A stretch of DNA of 52,705 bases from Streptomyces cavernae. Its GTDB lineage: Bacteria > Actinomycetota > Actinomycetes > Streptomycetales > Streptomycetaceae. Below, piece by piece: positions 1 to 7,979 of the stretch. The stretch is taken from positions 1 through 52,705 of the forward strand of contig NZ_RPDJ01000051.1 of assembly GCF_004023625.1 (NCBI RefSeq). The letters are read 5' to 3'. A program made the translations under genes and the position numbers. The notes beneath the pieces are model-generated. The model was not told the origin of the DNA and made no database searches. It saw only the letters and a program-made list of their open reading frames with translations. How positions within the stretch are numbered: the stretch's first letter is position 1; each line of letters opens with the position of its first letter.

Positions 1-102
1 GTGAGGGAAACGCCCGGTTACATTCCGAACCCGGAAGCTAAGCCTTACAGCGCCGATGGTACTGCAGGGGGGACCCTGTGGGAGAGTAGGACGCCGCCGA
101 AC
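1..102 (+). rRNA. rrf: 5S ribosomal RNA, 3' part (5' end cut by window)
   Basis: The sequence has the conserved 5S features of high-GC Gram-positives: CGAACCCGGAAGCTAAG near 27-43, GCGCCGATGGTACTGC at 50-65 and GGGAGAGTAGG at 80-90, ending with the 3' strand of the terminal helix around 92-102. About the first 18 bases, including the 5' strand of helix I, lie outside the window. As the last gene of an rRNA operon it is followed at once by a strong hairpin. The exact 3' end is uncertain by a few bases. Confidence 0.93.
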
Positions 103-113
103 AAATATTGAGA

Positions 114-145
114 GAAAGCCCCACACCACACGGTGTGGGGCTTTC
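114..145 (+). terminator. Intrinsic terminator behind the 5S rRNA
   Basis: A perfect 14-bp inverted repeat, GAAAGCCCCACACC (114-127) and GGTGTGGGGCTTTC (132-145), with a 4-base ACAC loop. It begins about 11 bases after the 5S end. A short T-containing stretch on the right fits Rho-independent termination of the rRNA operon. The operon on the other strand ends at 219, so the same stem could also work for the converging transcript. Confidence 0.88.
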
Positions 146-218
146 TTGCGTTCCCCGCCAGTTCCCCCCTTCCCTCGGTACTCTCCATTCCCTCCGTTTT
201 TTCCGGTCCTTTTATTTC

Positions 219-914
219 TCACTCCCGGGGTCGTACCAGGCCCGCGTCGTACGCCACTATCACCGCCTGGATGCGGTCCCTGGAGCCGGTTTTGGCGAGA
301 ATGCGGCCCACATGCGTCTTCACCGTCGATTCGGCGAGATGGAAGTGGGCGGATATCTCCGCGTTGGTCCAGCCCCGGCCGATGACCGTCAGGATCTCGC
401 GTTCGCGGTCCGTCAGGGTGGTGACCCGGGGGTCCGGCTCCGGGGCCGGGGGCTCACCGTCGGGGGTTCCCTGGCAGATGGGGGAGGCCGGGAGATGTTG
501 TACGTACGCGTCCAGCAGCCGGCGGGTCAGGCTTGGGGCCACCACCGCGTCGCCGGAAGCCACCGCGCGGATGCCCGACAGGAGGTCCTCGGGCTCGGCG
601 TCCTTGATGAGGAATCCGGAGGCGCCCGCCCGCAGGCCCGCGTACGCGTATTCGTCCAGGTCGAAGGTGGTGAGGATGAGGACCCGTGTGCGGTCGCCGG
701 CGGCGACGATCCGGCGCGTGGCCTCTATGCCGTCCAGGCCGGGCATACGGATGTCCATCAGGACGACATCGGGGTGGAGCTCGGCCGTCAGACGGACCGC
801 TTCGGCGCCGTTGCCCGCTTCTCCGACGACGGCCAAGTCGTCCTGGCTCTCCAACAGCATGCGGAAGCCGAAGCGCTGTAAGGCGTGGTCGTCGACGATG
901 AGCACGGTGGTCAC
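219..914 (-). CDS. Two-component response regulator, NarL/LuxR type
   Basis: The 231-residue protein starts at a GTG (V-TTVLIVDDH) that overlaps the stop of the kinase gene by four bases. The receiver domain (about 3-120) has the acidic pair D8/D9, the phospho-acceptor D54 in VVLMDIRMPG, and a conserved lysine in GFLIKDAEPEDL. A LuxR-type helix-turn-helix fills the C-terminus (LTDREREILTVI, ESTVKTHVGRI). It is the last gene of the minus-strand operon 4091-219, behind its kinase and an ABC exporter. By family analogy it probably controls the exporter, as in many actinomycete stress or antibiotic-response loci; the signal is unknown. Confidence 0.93.
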   Translation of the reverse strand: MTTVLIVDDHALQRFGFRMLLESQDDLAVVGEAGNGAEAVRLTAELHPDVVLMDIRMPGLDGIEATRRIVAAGDRTRVLILTTFDLDEYAYAGLRAGASGFLIKDAEPEDLLSGIRAVASGDAVVAPSLTRRLLDAYVQHLPASPICQGTPDGEPPAPEPDPRVTTLTDREREILTVIGRGWTNAEISAHFHLAESTVKTHVGRILAKTGSRDRIQAVIVAYDAGLVRPRE

Positions 915-2332
915 TGGGGTCTTTCCTCCGGCAGGTGCTGAATGTGGGGAATCGGTTGGGGAGCTTTTTTGGGGGTTGGCTGGGGGGATTCCTCGGGCAG
1001 GTGCAGTCGGACGCGCCAACCCCGGTCCGGGGCGGGCAGGGGGCCGGCGTCGAGGGTGCCCCCGTAGAGGGCGGTCCGTTCGAGCATGCCGGGTAGACCC
1101 CGGCCGCCGGTCGCGGGCTTGTTGCTTCCCCCGCCGCTCCCTTTGCTTCCGCCGCTCCCTCTGCCTCCGGCTCCCACGCCGCCCTTCTCGTCCTCGTGGC
1201 CTGCGAAGCCTGTGGTGACTCCTCGGCCGGTGTCGGTCACCGTGAGCGTCACCGCGCCACCGCTCTCGTAGGAGAGTTCGATCTGCGATGTCGCCCCGGG
1301 GCCACCGTGTTTGAGGGTGTTGGTGAGTGCTTCCTGGATGACTCGGTAGACGGTGAGCTGGCGGCCGGGGGAGAGGGAGGGCCGGCCGTGGACGGTGGTG
1401 CGGACGGGGAGGCCGGCGGAGCGCACACCGTCGATGAGCTGGTCGAGGTCCGTGAGCGTGGGCTGCGGGCTCCTGTCGGCGGTGCGGCGGTCCTCCTCGC
1501 GCAGGACGTCCAGCAGTCGGCGCAGTTCGTCCAGGGCCTGGCGGCTGGTGGTGGCTATGGCGTGCAGGGCCTGGGCGGAGTGTTCGGGGGACTTGGCCGC
1601 CGCGTACCGGCCGCCGTCCGCCAGGCCCGTGATGACGGACAGGTTGTGGCCGATGATGTCGTGCATCTCGCGTGCGATACGGGCGCGCTCGGCCGCGGCG
1701 GCGAGCCGGGCCTGCTGGTCGCGTTCGACCTCGAGCTGGCGGGCGCGTTCCACGAGAGAGGCGAGGTACTCCTTGCGGGTGCGGACGGCGATGCCGCCCA
1801 CGGCCGACAGGGCGAGGCTCATCGCGGCCGGGGCCACGTTCTGCCCCGCGCCGTATTCCGCGGGATAGCGGAACTCGGTCACCACGAACGGCGCCAGGAT
1901 CAGGGCGTACGCCCACAGCAGGGGGCGCAGCCGGGCACGCAGGGCGATGTTGAACAGGACGACCAGGAGGATGAGGGACGCCTGGAGGACGGCGCCGGTC
2001 CAGGCGTTGACGAAGGCGAGGGGCACCATCGTCAGCAGCACCGCGAAGGGGTGGGTGCGGCGCCACCACAGGGGAACCGAGAAACCCAGCGAGAGGGCGA
2101 GGATCAGCCGGCCGGGCAGGGTCGGGTCCTCGGCGACGCTCTTCCAGCCGCCGCTCGTGTAGTCGACCAGCGCGGCCGTGACGAAGAAGCCGGTGACGAG
2201 TAAGTCCCACAGCATCGGCCGGCGGCGGTCGAGGGCGCGCGCCTGTTGGGTGATGCGCTGGAACAGGCGGGTGAGCGGCTGTTCGTGCGGCGGCCCTTGG
2301 TGGCTGCGCCGTCCTCTGCCGCCCCGAATCAC
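911..2332 (-). CDS. Sensor histidine kinase, HisKA_3 (NarL-partner) type
   Basis: Five or six hydrophobic segments (motifs WDLLVTGFFV, LILALSLGF, FAVLLTMVPL, LILLVVLFNI, YALILAPFVV) are followed by a dimerisation domain with the phospho-histidine motif EMHDIIGHNLS and a HATPase domain (YRVIQEALTN, DTGRG). A glycine/serine-rich linker interrupts the ATPase domain just before GRGLPGMLER. The start is a choice: GTG at 2332 has AGGAGG nine bases upstream; an ATG at 2362 would overlap the permease stop as ATGA but has no good ribosome site; ATG 2341 abuts the AGGAGG directly. The gene overlaps its response regulator by four bases. Confidence 0.9.
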   Translation of the reverse strand: MIRGGRGRRSHQGPPHEQPLTRLFQRITQQARALDRRRPMLWDLLVTGFFVTAALVDYTSGGWKSVAEDPTLPGRLILALSLGFSVPLWWRRTHPFAVLLTMVPLAFVNAWTGAVLQASLILLVVLFNIALRARLRPLLWAYALILAPFVVTEFRYPAEYGAGQNVAPAAMSLALSAVGGIAVRTRKEYLASLVERARQLEVERDQQARLAAAAERARIAREMHDIIGHNLSVITGLADGGRYAAAKSPEHSAQALHAIATTSRQALDELRRLLDVLREEDRRTADRSPQPTLTDLDQLIDGVRSAGLPVRTTVHGRPSLSPGRQLTVYRVIQEALTNTLKHGGPGATSQIELSYESGGAVTLTVTDTGRGVTTGFAGHEDEKGGVGAGGRGSGGSKGSGGGSNKPATGGRGLPGMLERTALYGGTLDAGPLPAPDRGWRVRLHLPEESPQPTPKKAPQPIPHIQHLPEERPQ

Positions 2333-2358
2333 GTGTCCCATCCTCCTACTGACGACCT

Positions 2359-3174
2359 TCATACGTCCCGGCGCTTCAGCAGCAAGGCCGCCGTGGCGAG
2401 CGTGGCCGCGGCCCACAGGACCAGGGAGAGCAGCGCGGAGCCGGGAGAGGCGATGTCCGGAGCGGGCTGGGCGTGGGTGAGGGACATCAGGGCCTGGGCG
2501 GGGAGGTGGCGGACGACGGCGTCGGTCACCTCGTACGGAAGGATCGCGAGGACTTCCGGGAGGATCATGACGGCGCCGATCAGGACGCCGATGCTGCCGG
2601 GGACCGAGCGGATCAGGGAGCCGATGCCGAGGGCGAGCACTCCCAGGAGCGCCAGGCCGGCCGCATTGCCGACGAGGGCACGGACGACGCCCGGGTCGCC
2701 CAGAGAGGCCGACTGGTCGGTGTCGGAGAGGAAGGCCTGGGCCAGCGGGAAGGTGACGAAGTTGGTGGCCAGGACGACCGTGAAGGCGACCGCGCCCAAA
2801 ACCGCGGCCTTGGACCACAGCACGGGCAGCCGGCGCGGGACGACCGTCAGGCTGGACCGGATCATGCCGGTCGAGTACTCGCCCGCCGTGACCAGGATGC
2901 CCAGCACACCGATGGTGATCTGGGTGAACTGCATGCCCAGGAGGACCAGCAGGACGGCGTCCATGTCGCTGTCCCCGCCCCCTGACTCGTAGGTCGCGGT
3001 GATCGCCACTCCGACGCCGACCGTGAGGACGACGGTGAGGGCCAGGGTGATCCAGGTGGAGCGCAGGGTCCACAGCTTGTGCCATTCGGAGCGCAGGACG
3101 CGGCGCGGTGTGATGTCCGGGGTGGTCCGGTCGGCCGTGTTGGGCCTGGTGGGCGTGGTGGCCGTGGTGGTCAC
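2359..3174 (-). CDS. ABC transporter permease (ABC-2 type, six-TM)
   Basis: A 271-residue integral membrane protein with a basic cytoplasmic N-terminus (VLRSEWHKLWTLRSTW), typical of ABC-2 permeases, and about six membrane spans (LALTVVLTVGVGVAI, VLLVLLGMQFTQITIGVLGILV, AVLGAVAFTVVLATNF, AGLALLGVLALGIGSLI, IGVLIGAVMILPEVLAIL, LLSLVLWAAATLATAALLL). GTG start overlapping the upstream ATPase stop (GTGA) shows coupling. It should form the membrane part of an exporter with the 3171-4091 ATPase. The substrate cannot be read from the sequence; bacteriocin/antibiotic or lipid export are common for this type. Confidence 0.9.
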   Translation of the reverse strand: MTTTATTPTRPNTADRTTPDITPRRVLRSEWHKLWTLRSTWITLALTVVLTVGVGVAITATYESGGGDSDMDAVLLVLLGMQFTQITIGVLGILVTAGEYSTGMIRSSLTVVPRRLPVLWSKAAVLGAVAFTVVLATNFVTFPLAQAFLSDTDQSASLGDPGVVRALVGNAAGLALLGVLALGIGSLIRSVPGSIGVLIGAVMILPEVLAILPYEVTDAVVRHLPAQALMSLTHAQPAPDIASPGSALLSLVLWAAATLATAALLLKRRDV

Positions 3175-4091
3175 GCGGCGGCTCCTTCGACGGTGGCGGC
3201 GAACTCGACCGCGTCACGGGTGAGCTCCATGAAGGCCTCCTCGAGCGAGGCCGCGCTGGGGGTGAGTTCGAAGAGGGGGATGCCGTGGGTGGCGGCCGTG
3301 CGGCCGATGTGCTCGGCGTCCGTGCCGTGGATCAGGAGCGTTCCGGGGGTGTCGCGGGTGATGTCGACGCCGGGGCCGGAGAGGAGGCCGGCCAGAGTGG
3401 TCGCCTCAGGGGTGACGACCTTGACCGTGCCCGCGCCCGACTCCCGTATGAAGTCGGCGACCGTCGTGTCGGCGAGGAGCCGGCCGCGGCCGATGATGAC
3501 CAGGTGCTCGGCGGTCAGTGCCATCTCGCTCATCAGGTGGGAGGAGACGAAGACGGTGCGGCCCTGTGCGGCCAGTGACTTCAGCAGGGTGCGGATCCAG
3601 AGGACACCCTCCGGGTCGAGGCCGTTGACCGGCTCGTCGAGGATGACCGTGGCCGGGTCGCCGAGCAACGCGGCGGCGATGCCGAGGCGCTGGCCCATGC
3701 CCAGGGAGAAGCCCTTGATCCTGCGGTGGGCCGCGTCGGTGAGGCCGGTGAGGTCCAGGACGTGCTCGACCCGGGAACGGGGGATGCCGTGGGTGTGCGC
3801 CAGGGTCATGAGGTGGTGGTACGCGGTGCGGCCCGGGTGGACCGAGCGGGCCTCCAGCAGTGCGCCGACCTCCCTCAGCGGCGCCGGGTGGGCCGCGTAC
3901 GCGCGGTCGCCGATCGTGGCGCGGCCGCGGGTCGGGGAGTCCAGGCCGAGGATCATCCGCATCGTCGTCGACTTGCCCGCGCCGTTGGGGCCTAGGAATC
4001 CGGTGACGGTGCCCGGGCGGACCGTGAAGGAGAGGTCGCTGACGGCCGTCCTGTTGCCGTAACGCTTGGTCAGTTGCTGCGCGGTAATCAT
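3171..4091 (-). CDS. ABC transporter ATP-binding protein (DrrA/CcmA-like)
   Basis: A 306-residue cytoplasmic ATPase. Walker A GPNGAGKST (about 34-42), Q-loop region, signature SLGMGQRLGIA (the SLGMGQ form common in DrrA-type exporters) and Walker B TVILDEPVNGLDPEG followed by the H-loop SSHLMSEM are all present. The C-terminal 80 residues are the regulatory tail usual for single-domain exporters. It is the first gene of the four-gene minus-strand operon; the 86-bp gap to the divergent acetyltransferase gene probably holds the promoters of both. Confidence 0.94.
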   Translation of the reverse strand: MITAQQLTKRYGNRTAVSDLSFTVRPGTVTGFLGPNGAGKSTTMRMILGLDSPTRGRATIGDRAYAAHPAPLREVGALLEARSVHPGRTAYHHLMTLAHTHGIPRSRVEHVLDLTGLTDAAHRRIKGFSLGMGQRLGIAAALLGDPATVILDEPVNGLDPEGVLWIRTLLKSLAAQGRTVFVSSHLMSEMALTAEHLVIIGRGRLLADTTVADFIRESGAGTVKVVTPEATTLAGLLSGPGVDITRDTPGTLLIHGTDAEHIGRTAATHGIPLFELTPSAASLEEAFMELTRDAVEFAATVEGAAA

Positions 4092-4177
4092 GGTTCCAGG
4101 CTCGGCCGCGCACGGGGTCCGGAGCGTCGGACGGGGGCGGGATATCCGGGTGCTGGGCGTCGTACCCGGGTACTACG

Positions 4178-4735
4178 GTGACCATCATGACCCATGTAAT
4201 TCGGCCCATTCGTCCCGACGAGTGGCGGGCGGTGAAGGAGCTGAGGCTGGCCGCGCTGCGGGACCCGGTGGCGCATCTCGCGTTCCTGGAGACCTACGAC
4301 GAGGCTGCGGCGAAGTCGGACGCCTACTGGCGGGAGCGGACCGCCGGGGCGGCGGAAGGGGTCACCGAGCGGCAGCAGTTCATCGCCGAGCGGGTGGACG
4401 GCGGCTGGGACGGGTCGGTGACCGTGCTGGTCGAGGAGGCCGGGTCGAAGGATCCGTTCGGGGACGTGGTCGAGCAGGACCAGGGGCACGTCGTGGGGGT
4501 CTTCGTACGGCCCGGGCAGCGGGGGCGCGGGGTGACCGAGGCCTTGTTCGCGGCCGCCCTGGAGTGGTCGTGGGAGGTGGCGGACGTCGAGCGGGTGCGG
4601 TTGTTCGTGCATGAGCGCAACGCCCGGGCCGAGGCGTTCTACCGCAAGGTGGGGTTCGTGCCGACGGGGGTGATGGTGCCCGTGCCGGGGGAACCCGATG
4701 CCCGGGAGGTGGAGTTCGCGGTCAAGCGGCCGTAG
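4178..4735 (+). CDS. GNAT family N-acetyltransferase
   Basis: 185 residues with the GNAT fold signature: VVGVFVRPGQRGRGVTEAL is the acetyl-CoA pyrophosphate-binding motif A (R/QxxGxG/A form QRGRGV), followed by motif B (VRLFVHERNARAEAFYRKVGF). Transfers an acetyl group from acetyl-CoA to an unknown amine. The start could be GTG 4178 or ATG 4187; neither has a good Shine-Dalgarno, and a TACTAC stretch at 4171-4176 could be a -10 box for a near-leaderless message. Stands alone, divergent from the ABC operon. Confidence 0.9.
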   Translation: MTIMTHVIRPIRPDEWRAVKELRLAALRDPVAHLAFLETYDEAAAKSDAYWRERTAGAAEGVTERQQFIAERVDGGWDGSVTVLVEEAGSKDPFGDVVEQDQGHVVGVFVRPGQRGRGVTEALFAAALEWSWEVADVERVRLFVHERNARAEAFYRKVGFVPTGVMVPVPGEPDAREVEFAVKRP

Positions 4736-4770
4736 GCAACTCCAGGGCGGCTCAGTCCGGCCTGCGCGCC

Positions 4771-4860
4771 CTGCGCGTCTTACCTGGCCTGCGCGTTTTG
4801 TCCGGGCTGCGCGTCTTACCTGGCCTGCGCGTCTTGCCCGGGCTGCGCGTGTTGCCCGGC
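4771..4860. repeat. 18-bp tandem repeat, five copies, then GGTTCAGTC repeats
   Basis: Five head-to-tail copies of an 18-bp unit starting CTGCGCGT (4771, 4789, 4807, 4825, 4843), with units 1 and 3 identical and the others differing at a few bases. They are followed at about 4890-4935 by a shorter repeat with unit like CGGTTCAGTC that runs into the stop codon of the VirD4-like gene. Lies between two converging gene ends. No gene or clear terminator is seen here. Confidence 0.8.
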
Positions 4861-4923
4861 CTGCCCGGGCTGCCCGGTCGGTCGGTCCGATCGGTTCAGT
4901 CAAATTCAGTCGGTTCAGTCGGT

Positions 4924-6534
4924 TCAGCCGGTCCAGTTGGGCCACCGGCTGCGGGCCTGCTCCCGGGAGCGCAGGAGGGCCAGGACCGGCAGGCCGCGAT
5001 CGGGGCCGGTGGTGAGCAGGTCGGGGAGCTGGGGCACCGGGGCCACCGCGGCGACGTCGTCGAGAACCAGGGTCAGTGGTGGGTCGAGGCGACCGGAGGA
5101 TGACCGTTCGGCCATGCGCCGGCCGCGCTCGACCACGCTTGCGGCGAGAGCCGTCAGCAGCGGCATCGCGCCCGGGCTTGTCTTGGGGTCCTCGATGGAT
5201 TCACCGACCACATAGAGCGTGCCCCCTTCGTGCACGAAGGAATCCAGGGCGAGGGTGTCGGCTCGGTTCGGTGTGCAGGATTCCCGTACGTTCACGGTGG
5301 ACAGTGCGGACAGGGCACGGGCCGTCAACTCCTGGGCGATGTCCCGGCGTTCGGGATGGGAGGTGAGGGCCGCCTCGAGTTCGCCCGCCGCGCCGGAGGC
5401 CGCCTTGGGATGCGTACGCAGGGCCCGCACGGCTTCCTGGATGTGGTTGCCCTGGGCCCAGCGGTGCACATGGCGGATGGTGCGGCCGTCGACGGCGGCG
5501 GCGTGCAGATAGCTGCGCAGCAGGGTCTCGGCGGTGTCCGCGACGGCTGCGTCGATCTTCGCGGCCGGGCGTATGGGGGCGAGGACAGCGGCTGCCCGCG
5601 CCGCAGCGGTCGGCTTGTCCTCGCAGCCCGTGGTGGGCGACCAGTGCAGGCGGGCCGGGGTGTCGCACAGGTGCGAGGGGTCGTAGAGCAGGACCGGGCC
5701 CAGCTTGGCCCTGGCGTCCTTGGTCTCCGACCAGACGGCAGGGCTGGAGGTGATGACCAGCGCGGGGCCCACCGCGTCGAGCACGGCCTGGACGGCGCGG
5801 GGACGGCGGGTTTCGGCGGGGCCGAGGACGAGCGGGCCGGAGGGCGTGGACAGGGGGGAGCCGGGTGGCGGGGAGCCGGGCGGCGGGGAGGGCTCGTGTT
5901 CCGCGGGGAGCTGGGAGGGCTCGTGTTCCATGCGGGCGGATGCGGATGCGGGGGCCGGTGCTGGGGGTGCCTGTGCCACGGGGGTGGTGGCCACGGGCTC
6001 TCGGGCCGGTTCGCGGGCCGGTTCGCGTACTGCGTCCCGTACGTCGTTCCGTACGTCGTTCCGTACGTCGTCCCGCGCGGCGTCACGTGCATCGTCCCGT
6101 ACCGGTTTGTGCGCGTGTTCCTCGGTGGGTACCTCGTGGGGTGCGGGGGCGAGCCGGGCCATGCGTCGTCCGCGGCGCCCCGCGCGCCAGCGTGCCACGA
6201 CCCCCATCACGAACACCGTGAGGACGAGCAGCATCATCAGCTGGCCGATGAACAGGCCCCAGAAGAGGCCGTAGCCGGAGAGTTCGGCCCCGGGGGTCTC
6301 CGGCCAGGCGCCGGTGATGTCGTGGGGCTGGGCGATCAGGTGACGCATGGCCAGGGGGGTGCGGCCGAACGTCACCGCGGTGGGCCAGGCGCCCTTGGCG
6401 AACAGGCCGGCCAGACCCGTCGCCGACCACACCAGCAGGGTCATGCCGAGCAGGAACGCGAGCACGCCGATCAGCAGGCCGTCCGGGATGCCGCGTTCGC
6501 GGCCGTCCCCGCGCAGGTGATCGTCCGGTCTCAT
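4924..6534 (-). CDS. VirD4/TraD-like membrane protein with degenerate P-loop (type IV secretion-like)
   Basis: 536 residues, ATG at 6534 two bases after the upstream stop. Two membrane spans (about 19-44 and 90-115), a low-complexity charged/Pro-rich linker (about 140-235, with RDDV/RNDV/REPA repeats), then a domain like the cytoplasmic ATPase of type IV coupling proteins: VITSSPAVWSETKDAR, LLYDPSHLCDTPARLHWSP-TTGCED, and a Walker B-like LTLVLDDVA near 487-495. The position expected to hold Walker A reads LGPAETRRPRAV, lacking the GKT/S residues. The protein stops soon after SREQARSRWP, short of the usual coupling-protein C-terminus. It may be a structural or regulatory relative rather than an active motor. 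Last gene of the minus-strand secretion-like operon. Confidence 0.75.
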   Translation of the reverse strand: MRPDDHLRGDGRERGIPDGLLIGVLAFLLGMTLLVWSATGLAGLFAKGAWPTAVTFGRTPLAMRHLIAQPHDITGAWPETPGAELSGYGLFWGLFIGQLMMLLVLTVFVMGVVARWRAGRRGRRMARLAPAPHEVPTEEHAHKPVRDDARDAARDDVRNDVRNDVRDAVREPAREPAREPVATTPVAQAPPAPAPASASARMEHEPSQLPAEHEPSPPPGSPPPGSPLSTPSGPLVLGPAETRRPRAVQAVLDAVGPALVITSSPAVWSETKDARAKLGPVLLYDPSHLCDTPARLHWSPTTGCEDKPTAAARAAAVLAPIRPAAKIDAAVADTAETLLRSYLHAAAVDGRTIRHVHRWAQGNHIQEAVRALRTHPKAASGAAGELEAALTSHPERRDIAQELTARALSALSTVNVRESCTPNRADTLALDSFVHEGGTLYVVGESIEDPKTSPGAMPLLTALAASVVERGRRMAERSSSGRLDPPLTLVLDDVAAVAPVPQLPDLLTTGPDRGLPVLALLRSREQARSRWPNWTG

Positions 6535-6536
6535 GG

Positions 6537-7961
6537 TCAGGCCACCGTGGATTCCGAGTCGCCGAGGTGGGCTTCCACGAAGGCCGCTGCTCGCTCTTCC
6601 GCCTCCAGTTCCGCGGCGTGCAGCGCGTCGTCGGTGAGGTGGTCGTGGTCGTGGTCGCTCGACGATTCGGTCATCGCGCGGTCGGTGAAGACGAGGGGGC
6701 GTTCGGATTCGGTGACGAGGTGTTTGACCACCTGGACGTTGCCGTTGACGTCCCAGACGGCGATGCCCGGTGTCAGGGAGGGGATGATTTCCACGGCCCA
6801 GCGGGGCAGGCCCAGTACGCGGCCGGTGGCGCGTGCCTCGTCGGCCTTCTGGGCGTAGATCGTCCGGGTCGAGGCCATCTTGAGGATCGCGGCGGCCTCC
6901 TTCGCCGCCGCTCCGTCGACGACGTCCGACAGATGGTGGACGACGGCCACGAAGGACAGACCGAGCCGGCGGCCGAACTTCAGCAGGCGCTGGAAGAGCT
7001 GGGCGACGAACGGGCTGTTGATGATGTGCCAGGCCTCCTCGACGAGGAAGATGCGTTTCTTCCGGTCGGGGCGGATCCAGGTGTGCTCCAGCCACACACC
7101 GACGATCGCCATCAGGATCGGCATGGCGATGGAGTTGCGGTCGATGTGGGAGAGGTCGAAGACGATGAGCGGGGCGTCGAGGTCGATGCCGACGGTCGTG
7201 GGGCCGTCGAACATGCCGCGCAGGTCACCGTCGACGAGCCGGTCGAGGACGAGGGCGACGTCGAGGCCCCAGGCGCGTACGTCGTCCAGGGCGACGTTCA
7301 TCGCTTCCGCCGACTCCGGTTCGGGGTGGCGCAGTTGTTCGACGATGTCGGTCAGCACGGGCTGGCGGTCGACGATGGTCTCGTTGACGTAGGCGTGGGC
7401 GACCTTGAGGGCGAAGCCGGAGCGTTCGTCGAGGCCGTGGCCCATGGCGACTTCGATGATGGTGCGGAGCAGCGCGAGCTGGCCGGTCGTCGTGATCGCC
7501 GGGTCGAGCGGGTTGAGGCGGATGCCCATGTCCAGGGCGGCAGTCGGGTCCAGGCGGATGGGAGTTATCCCCAGCTCCTGCGCGATGAGGTTCCATTCGC
7601 CGACGCCGTCCTCGCCCTGGGCGTCGAGGACGACGACCTGGCGGTCGCGGAACCGGAGCTGGCGCAGGACGTACGTCTTCTCCAGCGCGGACTTGCCGTT
7701 TCCGGACTCGCCGAGCACCAGCCAGTGCGGTGCCGGGAGTTGCTGTCCGTAGAGCTGGAAGGGGTCGTAGATGTAGCCCTTTCCGGAGTAGACCTCGCGG
7801 CCGATGATGACGCCGGAGTCGCCGAGGCCGGGTGCGGCGGTCGGCAGGTAGACCGCTTGGGCCTGGCCCGTGGAGGTGCGCACGGGCAGCCGGGTCGTCT
7901 CCACCTTTCCGAAGAGGAAGGAGGTGAAGGCGTCGGTGAGGACGGACAGCGGATCCCGCAT
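6537..7961 (-). CDS. VirB4-like secretion ATPase (C-terminal motor half)
   Basis: 474 residues. Walker A GESGNGKS at 84-91 after the hydrophobic strand PHWLVL, Walker B RIFLVEEAW at about 303-311, and downstream VirB4/TraC-type motifs (FGRRLGLSFVAVVHHLSD, IYAQKADEARATGRVLGLP, IPSLTPGIAVWDVNG). VirB4 proteins usually have about 800 residues; this one corresponds to the ATPase half. The preceding SCO6880-type gene may supply the N-terminal half. C-terminus is acidic/His-rich (SSSDHDHDH). Expected to power assembly or transport at the inner membrane. Separated by 18 bp from the upstream gene and by 2 bp from the next. Confidence 0.88.
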   Translation of the reverse strand: MRDPLSVLTDAFTSFLFGKVETTRLPVRTSTGQAQAVYLPTAAPGLGDSGVIIGREVYSGKGYIYDPFQLYGQQLPAPHWLVLGESGNGKSALEKTYVLRQLRFRDRQVVVLDAQGEDGVGEWNLIAQELGITPIRLDPTAALDMGIRLNPLDPAITTTGQLALLRTIIEVAMGHGLDERSGFALKVAHAYVNETIVDRQPVLTDIVEQLRHPEPESAEAMNVALDDVRAWGLDVALVLDRLVDGDLRGMFDGPTTVGIDLDAPLIVFDLSHIDRNSIAMPILMAIVGVWLEHTWIRPDRKKRIFLVEEAWHIINSPFVAQLFQRLLKFGRRLGLSFVAVVHHLSDVVDGAAAKEAAAILKMASTRTIYAQKADEARATGRVLGLPRWAVEIIPSLTPGIAVWDVNGNVQVVKHLVTESERPLVFTDRAMTESSSDHDHDHLTDDALHAAELEAEERAAAFVEAHLGDSESTVA

Positions 7962-7979
7962 TCGGGCGGTCCTTCCTTA

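Noticed and set aside
219..2210. 663-codon frame extending the response regulator upstream
   Set aside because: Only the last 231 codons are a protein domain; the rest is an Arg/Pro-rich shadow of the kinase gene.
4771..4935. Possible CRISPR-like array
   Set aside because: Units are directly tandem with no unique spacers, and no cas genes are present. It is a minisatellite.
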